This document shows positions 28,458 to 40,400 of a stretch of DNA of 64,000 bases, one piece after another. The notes beneath the pieces were generated by a model. It was not told the origin of the DNA and made no database searches. It saw only the letters and a program-made list of their open reading frames with translations. The stretch's first letter is position 1. Each line of letters starts with the position of its first letter. A program made the translations under genes and the position numbers. Origin of the DNA: Linyphia triangularis (Eukaryota; Arthropoda; Arachnida; Araneae; Linyphiidae); the NCBI GenBank assembly GCA_963978545.1, contig OZ021723.1, forward strand, positions 93,788,002 to 93,852,001, given 5' to 3'.

Positions 28458-31400
28458 ATGAGGATTTGTGTGTTGACGGTTTAAGATGGTCTTTGAGTAC
28501 ATTTTCCTAATTTAAGCTCTCTTTGAATCATATTTATAAAAGAAAATATAAAGTTATGTTAAAACAATCTCAAAATTTATATTAAAGTACAGGTTGGATA
28601 TAATTAAAATCTATCTATTTAGAGAATTTTTGCAACTAAAGGAAAATATAAAACTTTAAGATGAAAAGGGCTTATATGGCTGTTAGTTTTACATGTTATT
28701 CCTTATAAATGAAATAATAAATCAAAATGAAATCAATCCAATGAAGTTTTAAATATATTGTTGTTCTTGAAGCGTAATTAGCAAAAATCCAAACAGTTAT
28801 TTCTTAAAGTTTTCATTTCAAAATTTTTATGATAATGTTTAAACAGCATTACCAGATTTTCCCAGCAGTACTAATACAAAATTTCAAAAAGATTTATTAA
28901 GTTCTACAGACTCCGGACTGATCTAAACAACGCCAGTTTAATTATGGCCCGCCTAACCCTTAAAAACTTTCGAGGATGTCAGAAATAAAGCATACGTACC
29001 GTTTGGTATTAGTAACCCCCAAACCAAATCAGAATTATATTAAAGTTTTAAAAGAAATTCATACTGGATTAATACAGAAAATCTTTATAGAATTCGATAC
29101 TAATATTGTTGATGCGTATTTAACCAATAAAAAGAAAAGAAAGTTTACATGATAAATAAGAAAAGAAAAAAAATCTTGTGAGAGCCATAATAAAAACTAT
29201 CTTGTATTCGAATATAATTTTTTTTTATTAAAAAACTGTACACACACATTGAGGTCAACGCACTCACTCTTTTTTTACTATAAAGTTCGAATATATGTTA
29301 ATTTAGTTAGAGAAGTCTTAGTAGTGCATCAATATGTAGAGTTAAGGTTAAGGTGACTAAATATTAGTTAGATTTTTTTAAATTTTTTTTTTTTTAATTT
29401 TACTTATTTCACAAAATGTAATATTTCATTAACAATATTTGTTTAGATCTTTGTTTTTTCCGAAAAATGTTTAAATATTTCATTTTTGTCCGAATGATCC
29501 GAAGAAGGGACTTATCGTGCACACTGGTATATATTGTGTGCAATTATCAAAGTAATATTTGAATAGATTATTATAAAATATTTCATTCTTATAAAAATAA
29601 ACTGATTTTACTGAAATAAGCATTGTATCTGCACCCTTTCATATGCAAAATCCTTAAAACCCTTTGATAATGTCAAACGAAATTATTTTCTTAAATTATA
29701 AAAATGTAATTTATCCTTAACAGTTTGAAGTGAGTTCCATGTTGTTTTGTACTTCTTTTCAAAATATTGAGAATCATAGCCAAACACGTTTTTACTTTCA
29801 ATTACCCATATGTTTACATAGGGTATAGCATTATATTAAGGTATAGCATTTAGACGAACTGACGTACTAAACGAATTGACGTACGATAGTCAAATTTGGT
29901 GTGCGGGTTAGTGGTAGCCATGGGACCTACGATTAAGGTTACGCAATCGTCCCCACCGAAATTCCCATAGAAATCTGATAAAAGCGGAAAAACGAGTGTC
30001 TTTAACACTCGCTTTTCAATCTTGAGCATCGCCCATCAACTATTGATAATTTTCTGTTTTTCGCACAAGGAAGGACAGTGTAATGTCTATTGAATATCAT
30101 CACCAATTTCCGAGTTTCGACGTTTTTTCCCAGGTTTTTTTTCCCCCCCTCTTTTCCCACGTAAAAATATCGCCAAACCCTTGATTTTCATTTAAATGAA
30201 GGAAAATATGGAAACAGTAAATAATGCCGTATCAAATTTGAATGCAAGGATCAATATTATAGTGTATAGTCTCAAGTTTATGTAACTTATATTTTAATTT
30301 ACTAATGTGATGTCAAACAGAGTTGAAAAGCATTGCTTAACTTTGGAAATTATTAAAACTTTATGAAAATAGAGTTTAACGTACCTGCAGAATTGTCTAA
30401 AGTTGTTAAAACATCTGCAGCCTTTTTTCTGCATTAAATGATTTATGATGTTGAATATATTGGTTAATTAACTTGCATAAAAAAAGTTGAATTTTCAGGG
30501 TTGTTGAACTTTTTACACTTCACCTGATCTGCATGAGATATTTTTTTAAGCTCTTAAATATTCTTTATCTAATAAAAAATACTAAATATTTATAATGTAA
30601 TTTTTTATTACATTTTCGGGGTAATTTGTTATATGGGACGCAAAAGAGAATGGTCAAACCCTCTAATTTTTATTTTTCATTGAACCCTGGTAGTATCATA
30701 CTAATTGATGATACCCCTCCTCCCCCCTCTCTTCCAAGTTGAAAAATTATTACCGCGACTGTAACCACTCACTGTCATAATCGCACCCCCCTTGATTGTC
30801 CTCTAAATCCGCCCCTGATCTCTTTTTCATAATTTTTGATTCCGAGTTACCTAATAGGTTTTAAACATATAACATTATACAATTTATAAGTGAAGAAATA
30901 AAAAAAATCTATATTATACCCTTTTTCTGTGGATCACTTTTCTTTTTTTCCTCATTTTTAAAGACAGATTTCTTAGGAGAATTCTTGGGTGAAGAACTTT
31001 TCAGAAAACTGCTAGTGTATGAATCTTTTCTTTTGCGAGGAGAAATATCGTCATCTGAATCCAATGATTTTAAAAGATCCTCGTCATCGTCATCAATATC
31101 CGAGTCATCTGGAAACGAGATAAAGCAAAATGGCAATAATGATTAAGAAAGCAAAACTATTGATTGTTTACTGCAAATTTGCACAGCTTACTATATGGTA
31201 ATTCTAAATATGCAATCCCAGAAATGATGCAAAAGAACCACTCGAGATGGTTCAGAATTGGCAATGTTTAAGCATATATTTAAACAAGTTTAAATAAATA
31301 ATTTAGTATTAATACAAGTTTTCAGCTAGTGTTATAAAAATTAGTTTATTAATTAAAAAAGAAATACTTTTTAAATTCATGTTTAAAAAGTTTTATTTAA

Positions 31401-34400
31401 AAATAATAAAGGTACATAATATGTTAATATCTTAATTTTTTTTTAAAATTTTACTGGAAAAAATAAATAACAATAAATTTTTAATTTGAAATGCAAAGAC
31501 TAATAAGGTGGTACCCTTTAAATCGTCATTTTGCTGATTTTTCTCATTTTCAATCGGGGACTTTTTCGGAGAATTCTTGGGTGATATATTCTTCAAAAAA
31601 CTATCAAAGTATGAATCTTTTCTTTTACGAGGAGAATTTTTTCCATCTGAATTCAATGATTTTAAAATGTCATCATCATCATCTGAAAATATTTCAATGT
31701 TGTCATCATTTGCAAATATTTATTAAGAATGCAATGACATTAAATGTTAAAATTATTCTCAGAAAATATACTTTCAATAAACAAAACTGTTAAAATATAC
31801 AAACTCAAAAACATAAAATCAAAGTTAACATATTTCAAATCATAAATGTACATGGTAGTCAAACTGATTGTATATTTTCACGAATTATCAGTTGAAACAG
31901 TGGTGCATTCATTTTGTTTCAAGCATATTTTGAAACTGCCTATGTTAAAAAAAGTAAAAAAGTAAATTAGTAATCTTGATTGCTAAAACTTAAAAATTTA
32001 TTCAATAACTGCTTATAAAACTTATAGCCATTGTAAAATATTGAAAACAGTCATGATTGCAATTGAGATATTTTATTAAAGATACTTCTTGTTTTGTAGT
32101 ATTTAATTTTTATTAAATACTTATTTGGATTTATTAACTTACCTTTTAACTCACTTATTTCACTTTTTTTATCCTTCAAACTTACTGGAGCAGATTTTTC
32201 TGGAGAATCTTTGGGTGATGATAAATTCTTAAAAAAAGCATCAAAGAATGAGTCTTTATTTTTACGAGAAGCGGCAGGTTTATTATCTGTTTCCAGTGGC
32301 TTTAAAGCATCGTCCGAATGACTTGACACATCTGAAAACGTTTCAGTAGCCGATTTTGATTTCCCTTTGACTGGTGAACTCTTCAGAAATGAAGGCAAAG
32401 TTGCATCTGACAATATGTCATCCAAGACATCAGGTTCTAGATCATCAATTTCTTTTGATTGGGACTTAGATAATGTACGTTTAGGAGGAATTCTGGAAGA
32501 TGACTTTTCATCTGCCTTTCCAGTTCCAGAAATGTTATCTTTATGTAACTTTCCTGCACTTGAACTCAAAGAAACAGCTGGTTTTTCAGGAGAATAGTCT
32601 GAAAATCAAGAATTTTTTTTCTTTTGAATTATACATTAAGATGACAATAAGTACACTTTGAAGTATTGCTTATTTAGGATTCTAAATGCATTTTTCTCAA
32701 ACAATGTTCAATATCTTTAAACATAGGCACAGGCTGAAAGATAGGTAGAGAGAGAAAGTAGACTAATGCTTCTATTCAATCATTAATTTTTCAGTAATAT
32801 ATAGGATTTCCTAATGAAACTTAAATGAATAGTTGTACTCAAATTTAATGTCTGTATGCCTAATAGGGTGGTTCGAAAAAAAAGAGGTTATTTTTTAAAT
32901 GCATAAGGTGAAACAAGTTGATACACATCTTGATAAGAAAAAATGTAAAAAAAATTTAAAAAAAAAATAATAATATCTTCCGATCGCACATTCACCTCAA
33001 AGTTTGGAGAAAATACAAAAAATAACTATTTTTCCTAAATTTTTTTAATTTCTAAACGTTATATATTTGAAAGGCAATAGTTTGCAATGTGTAGTGAAAG
33101 GGTGGTATAACACAGGAAAATACTATTTTATGCATTTTTATAACATATATTAATAATTAAAAATACTCAAAAGTAAAAGTTTTGGTTAGAAATAATGATT
33201 TTTCTGTAAAATGGGTGCTAATGTTATTTCTTAATTTTTTTTTTTTAACATGCTATTATTCATTTAGTTCACTTTCTTCTCAGGCTTTCTATCCCAGTGA
33301 TGCACTTTGAAGGATACTTTTGTAGAAAAGTCGGGCATTATGGATATTTTTTTTTTTTTTTTTTTGTCCTAACGTCTTTTGCATCAGCACCACACACTTT
33401 TTATCCATGTCTCTCTACATAAGCGTTCCACAACTTGTGAGTGACAAGGAAACGAGTTGAAGTCTGATTTTAATGGTCCCTAGTAGCACAGAAACGTTGG
33501 CCAATTTCGCCAGACATAGGCTAATCCCGATGTAGAGCGTTGTGAATCAGTCGTTGGAAACAACATTAGCCAATCTCGCCCAATTCTGAATAAAATATAG
33601 AAGAGGTTTTGCAATGTTGATGCACAGTTTTAAAATTGGGATATTGTATCTATGAAAAACAAAACTATGTAGCGGTTTTGACATGTTTGTTTGTTAAGAA
33701 ATCGTGTATCTTGGAACTATGCTCGGCCAGAATTAGTCAGTCTTCCCCCGTTTCCTCCAATACAGGTGTGCTACCTCGGATGCGCCAGTCTTTACTAATA
33801 ATAATTCATGTGTTACCACCCAGTCCTATTACAAGCATTCCAATTAATTATGTCCACGTAATCAGTGGCAATAAAGTTCAGTTTGGTTACCTTGAAATGC
33901 CCGATTGTCTTTCTCTAGGAAAGTTTTCGAGATTTCAGAAACTGCCTCAGTTCTCTTACATCTCTCCTTTTGTACAAAATCATTGCCGAAATGAACTTTT
34001 TTGGGTGAGGGAAGGAAGCATTTCGTTCAATAACTGAGTTTAAAAATTCCAGTAAATATTCAGGGAGGTATCAAGGCAATCGAATTGCATCATATATGTT
34101 CTTAAGTCCTTCAGAAAATTATTATTATTATATTTAATTCGAAATCAGTGTGGCATGTAACGATTTAAAATAAAGAATACCACTTGCTTGAGTTCACCCG
34201 ATGGTTTACATTCACTCGAATATACTCTAAGTACTCTGCTTTCTGTTGTTAGCCATCTGGAGTGTGAAAGGGGATCAGGTTTGCGAGCTTCCAAGTCATT
34301 GGCCTTATCTAATCGCTGCAAAAATATCAAAATATAACTGATCTGTGCTCAGTACTTTCAACTCAGCTTGAGGAATTGAACAAATAACACGTTAAAAATC

Positions 34401-37400
34401 AGTCGAGGGAAATTTTTCACAGTTCTTTAATTTTTAATCTATGAATCTTCAATTTAAATGTTTTATCTCACTGAAAGATGTTGTTCCTGTTGTAATACTA
34501 TCTACGTATTTAAATAGGCATCTGAATGGTAGTTCATTGGAGTATAGGAGGCATATATCCCAATGTAGTGGTTTCCTAACGTGCAATTTGATATGTCAGA
34601 TTATTTCCAGCCAGTATTATTAGCAGTCCCAATCACAGCCACGTGTGTTTTGATCCAATGAATAAGCAAGTCAGTTTATGAGCTTCAAAGGGAGAAAAGG
34701 CGCCAAAGAGAAGCCACCCAGATTGAAACCAGCCAAAACACAATTTTTATCTATGTTTCCAAGGTTATGCGCAAACGAATATTATTGAAAAATTACTAAT
34801 TTGATTTTTTTCCCAAGTTCTATCTACTTCATTCTTCCACACATTACAAACTAATGTACCTAGATAATTTAGTGACTGGTGATGGAAAAAAGGAAAAGGA
34901 AGATTGATGGAAAAAAGGTATTTTTTGTATTTATTCAAAATTATGAAGTGAATGTTTGAAGTAAATAAAAAAAATTTAACAAAAATATGTAAAAAATAAC
35001 ATTAGTATCTATTTTATAGAAAAATCATTTTTTTTAACAAAATAATGTATTTTGAATATTTTTAATTATTAATATATGTTTTAAAAATGCATAGACTAGT
35101 GTTTTCCTATGTTATACCACCCTTTCCCTACTCATTGCAAACTATTACCTTTCAAATATATAACGTTTAGAAATTTAAGAAAAATAGTTAATTTTTGTAT
35201 TTTCTCCAAACTTTAAGGTGAATGTGTGATCGGAAGATATTATTTTTTTTTGCAGTTGCTCTTATCAAGATGTGTATCAACTTTTTTCACCACATGCGTT
35301 TCAAAAATATTTTTTTTTCCCAAACCACCCTAATGCATAATTCCAAATCTATATTTTTCTACAAATTTTACCAATTTATATTTAACTAGCTGAATACCCG
35401 TGCTGCGCTACGAAATTTTACCATTAGCATTTTAGCGATCAAAAGACATTCATGTATTCTACACTTCAGACGTTTGCTCCCTTTTCGATCCCGACAAATT
35501 GATTTATCAAAATAGGAACTTTCCTTTGTTGACATTTTAAACGAAATTTATAATTGTGAATAGTAAACTGGAATAGTTTATTGTATTTATGTTTGCTCTT
35601 AGTTCTAAATTTCAAAGTAGTAGCTGTATTGGAATTAAGTTAATTAGACATTAAGTTAATCCTCGTATAGTTTCAATGTTGCGTCGTTTTTTCATCCCTT
35701 AAAAATTCGTTAATCGATATTGGAATGACTTATTTTTTTACCATTTGCAAAAAAATATCAGAAAAATGACTACATTGGAAGAGGAACATTCGGATATCCC
35801 TCGTTTGGAACATTTAACCCCTTTTCGACCCCTTAAAGTTGGTTAATCGAGAACAGAATAGCTTACTTTTTCTATGTTTAATCTTTTTTGACATTTGTAC
35901 CAAATTTCCGAGTTGTGACCATATGGGAAGTGGTACATTCGAATATTCCTCGTTTGGAACGTTTAACCCCTTTTCCACCCCTTGATCCACCGGAGATCGG
36001 AATAGTTTACTTTTTCTGCGTTTGTTTTTATTGATATTCACACCAGTTTTCAGAATTGTGAAAATATGAGAAGTAGGACATTCGAATATATCGCTCGTTT
36101 GGAACGTTTAACCCCTTTTTGACCTCTTAAAGTGGGTTAATCGAGATCTGAATAGCTTACTTTTTCTATGTTTACCATTGTTGATATTTGTGCCGATTTT
36201 CAGAGTTGTGACTATGTGGGAAGTAGGATTTTCGAATGTCCCCCGTTTGGAACGTTTAACCCCTTTTCGACCCCTTAAAGTGGGTTAATCGAGATCGGAA
36301 TAGTTTACTTTTTCTATTTTTACCATTGTTGATATTTGTGCCGATTTTCAGAGTTGTGACTATGTGGGAAGTAGGATTTTCGAATGTCCCCTGTTTGGAA
36401 CATTTGACCCCTTTTCGACCCCTTAAAGTGTGTTAATCGAGATCGGAATAGTTTACTTTTTCTATTTTTACCATTGTTGATATTTGTGCCGATTTTCAGA
36501 GTTGTGACTATGTGGGAAGTAGGATTTTCGAATGTCCCCCGTTTGGAACGTTTGACCCCTTTTCGACCCCTTAAAGTGTGTTAATCGAGATCGGAATAGT
36601 TTACTTTTTCTATTTTTACCATTGTTGATATTTGTGCCGATTTACAGAGTTGTGACTATGTGGGAAGTAGGATTTTCGAATGTCCCCCGTTTGGAACATT
36701 TGACCCCTTTTCGACCCCTTAAAGTGTGTTAATCGAGATCGGAATAGTTTACTTTTTCTATTTTTACCATTGTTGATATTTGTGCCGATTTTCAGAGTTG
36801 TGACTATGTGGGAAGTAGGATTTTCGAATGTCCCCCGTTTGGAACGTTTGACCCCTTTTCGACCCCTTAAAGTGTGTTAATCGAGATCGGAATAGTTTAC
36901 TTTTTCTATTTTTACCATTGTTGATATTTGTGCCGATTTTCAGAGTTGTGACTATGTGGGAAGTAGGATTTTCGAATGTCCCCCGTTTGGAACATTTGAC
37001 CCCTTTTCGACCCCTTAAAGTGTGTTAATCGAGATCGGAATAGTTTACTTTTTCTATTTTTACCATTGTTGATATTTGTGCCGATTTTCAGAGTTGTGAC
37101 TATGTGGGAAGTAGGATTTTCGAATGTCCCCCGTTTGGAACGTTTGACCCCTTTTCGACCCCTTAAAGTGTGTTAATCGAGATCGGAATAGTTTACTTTT
37201 TCTATTTTTACCATTGTTGATATTTGTGCCGATTTTCAGAGTTGTGACTATGTGGGAAGTAGGATTTTCGAATGTCCCCCGTTTGGAACATTTGACCCCT
37301 TTTCGACCCCTTAAAGTGTGTTAATCGAGATCGGAATAGTTTACTTTTTCTATTTTTACCATTGTTGATATTTGTGCCGATTTTCAGAGTTGTGACTATG

Positions 37401-40400
37401 TGGGAAGTGGGAGAATTAGTGATGAGTGAGTCAGTGAGTGAGTGAGTGAGTGAGTGAGTGAGTGAGTGAGTGAGTGAGGGCTTTGCCTTATATATATAGA
37501 GATTTTTAAAAGTCTGAAAGGGGAGAGAGGTGCATATGGACCTCTTTGTCCTCTTTTCCCAGGAATTTACTTGAAATTGTGCAATTTTTAAATGTACAGC
37601 TTCCAAGAGAGAGAAAAAATTAAAAACTTTTATTAGCAAAATTTGAACTTTGATTAGCAAAGCTTTTTATTCAGATTATTGTAGAATTTTTCAAACATTA
37701 AAACAAAACCTTGGTATACTATGACCAAAAGTAGATAAACAAAAACTCTTAACAAATTGAGTTAACCTATACAGTATGATTATCACATCTAACATTTAAC
37801 TAATACCAATTTGATAGCATCTACTAAAAAAGTTTCTGAACTGTGGAGTTGCATTTTTAACCCATTTTTTCGGTAGTCAATTTAAAGTCCTGTAAATTTT
37901 TTTGCAAATTTTGTCTTAAGTGAATTAATTTTCTGATTTTTTTGTATTATGGCCATTTAAGTTGAATAAAATGTAAGAAATAAATTATAAAATACATGCA
38001 ACAATGCATTATTTCAGAATTAATTTATTCAACAATTAGAAATAAGTTGCAAAAAATCTCTGAAGGATAAAATGCACATAAAGGCATTAGGTAAATTTGT
38101 TTGTAGGTACAATTTACAAAAAAATACTATTTATGACTGCATAAACTATGTAATTATATTTATTATTATTAATTATTTATATTAAATTATGTATATAAAT
38201 TACTTATTTTATAAACAAAGTTATCAAATGTCACCAAGTACTTTTAGTACAACTTTAAACTCAAAAGAATGATTATGAAATATTCAACATAGCAACGATT
38301 GTTCATCAGTAAACAAGATTAATTGTGTAAAATGTATTCCTATTTAATTTTATATAGTGGAATAATTTAGGATATATTTTAATTGTAAAATTTCTTAACC
38401 TTCAAGAGACTCCATTTGTTCATTCAATCTAAAATATTACAATAAATAAAAACGACTTTTTGTCCACAAATTCCATAAAGTGCCAGTAAAAAAATAAGTA
38501 CAAAAATATGCCAAAAACAATACAACTTGAAAAAGTAATAATAACAGTTACTTAAACTCACATGTACTACTAACTAAAACAATTATAAGACCCAAGAATG
38601 ACATTTAATACATAATTTCCAACCTGCAGTATTTTTGTTTGAAAGTTTCTTCTTTGATGGTGAAGTACTAAAAGGTTTCTTTGAAAATATATCATCTTCA
38701 TCATCAGCCAATAAACTAGCAAGGTCTTCATCACTATTGTCGAAATCGGATGCTGTAAATAAATATAAATGAAAAATTCGGCAAAGTCTAACAAAAACAA
38801 AACAAGGGGTATTATCATTAATAGGATAACAAAGTAAATGATAATAATGATCAGATTTCTTAAGAAAACAGCTTGGTTTTGAATATTAACAACACCATTC
38901 TACTTAGAAAAGTCAGCATTTCCATCCTATCAGATTGAATAGCTACAAAAAACAGAAGAAAAAATAGTCTCGTGGAACATTGCACAAATTTCAATTACCT
39001 TATGATATTGGTCATTGATTTCAAATTTGATATGGTGTTATTTACCTTTTTTATATTTTAATTCCTTTAAATAAAAAAAGTCAGTTTAGTGATATTTTTG
39101 GCAATAATTTTTCCAAGGGCAAAAAAAAATTTCAAAACAGCAAAATCGGCGATGTTATTCCATAAACATTACATTATCCTTTCTTATGAGTAAAACAGAT
39201 GAAGAACAATCACTGATGGGCGATGCTCAAGGGCAGAAAACTCTGTGTCAAAGCCATTCGTTTTTCAACTTGTGATGCTTTTATCACATTTCAATGGAAA
39301 TTTCGGAGGTGGGGATTTTAAGAACACCTTAAGAGGCATTAGCAGAACGATTTTAATCAAAATCATCAGAGCCATTTCTTAGCAATTGCTGAAAAATGTT
39401 TTCATGATTTTTTAAGATTTCAAACTTATGTGCATGCACAATTTTGACGAAAACCTTAATGGTAGATCCCATGGCCCCAGTAACCTGTACACCAAATTTG
39501 AGCATCACAAGTCAATTCGTTTGAGAGTTATGTTGACCACACACAAACAGACAGAAAATTATTTTTTCTGACCACTTATATTTTAAATCAGGTTGTACCA
39601 AAACGTGAAGCAATGCAAAAAAAAAAAAAAAATTGACTAAAAACAATACTTTTATTACCCTATTTTAATATATGGGTAATTGAAAGTAAACAAGTTTGGA
39701 TCTGACCAGTGTTATGGTCACAGAACAATCAACCTGCAAGTATTCACAAATAAACTGTTACTGCAATGGACAATTCCCGCATTTTTTAAATATTTTTTTT
39801 ATTCAATTCTAAATGTTTCGAAAAGGCCATAAACATAAAAATTTCTGCTCAATTCGCCCTTTCTTTTTTCTTTTTTTTTTTTCATTTGCAATCAAAGTTC
39901 CCCTGTTAGACACTGGCAAGAAAACTATTCATTTGGCTCGAATTAAATGTGACGTCAAGAATTCCCAAACGTCTTGGCTTGAAATGCAGCAGCGGAAACC
40001 AGTTTTGCAAGTTTCCCTCAAATATTGGCAACTTGTACGGAATATGGCAATGGTCTACCAAATCAGCGTCAACCATATGGCAGAATCCTCACGATAACCA
40101 AAGAAACAGAAGGATCTCTTAACGTCACAGATTTTATTGAGTGTTTTGATAGGACTGGTTTTGGGACATTTTCTTTTCTTAATATTTAAATAAATAATTT
40201 TTTTAAAGAACTTTTATTTAAATATTTGGAATCAGAAAGAAAATCTTCATAAATATAAACTAATTTCACTCATTTTTAAAAAATGCGGGAATTTTCCATT
40301 GAATTGACTGCTGCAAAAGGGCGGTAACTCTGAAAAATCTAGTTTTCAGAAACACAAAAAAGAAAACATTTTGATAATCATTATAGAACAAAACACAATT

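Larger units (their letters stand above)
26674..30817. mobile_element. 4.1 kb hAT-like transposon with perfect 8 bp TSD
   Basis: The left end is CAGGCGCGGATTTGAAGG. The inverted right end is CAGGGGCGGATTTAGAGG (15/18 identical), a hAT-type CAGGGGCGGA terminus. ATCTCTTT flanks it on both sides (26666-26673 and 30818-30825). I see no intact hAT transposase, so it is decayed or non-autonomous. It contains an internal ~430 bp direct duplication (27700-28155 / 29380-29795), family A copy 2 and a long poly(T). It occupies the FBF1 intron between exons 6 and 7. Confidence 0.82.
35385..37505. mobile_element. Composite repeat unit carrying the satellite
   Basis: It begins near ACTAGCTGAATACCCGTGCT and ends with a GTGA/TGAG-type microsatellite then GGGCTTTGCCTTATATATA. 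The bulk is the 148 bp array. Its classification is uncertain and its boundaries are approximate. Confidence 0.45.

Noticed and set aside
33636..34037. 133-codon frame in the long-TIR transposon
   Set aside because: No recognisable transposase motif, and composition is not convincingly coding.
35745..37409. CRISPR-like array
   Set aside because: The repeat is 148 bp with no unique spacers and the genome is eukaryotic. It is a satellite.
38401..38430. 29-nt AG/GT-bounded candidate exon on the - strand between FBF1 exons 3 and 4
   Set aside because: It has good-looking splice sites, but inserting it after exon 3 (phase 1) gives an immediate in-frame TGA. Exon 3 to exon 4 joins cleanly without it.
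25900..40097. Open frames at 25900-26172 and 39813-40097 as genes
   Set aside because: Both are inside copies of the same MITE and the frames are not conserved between the copies.
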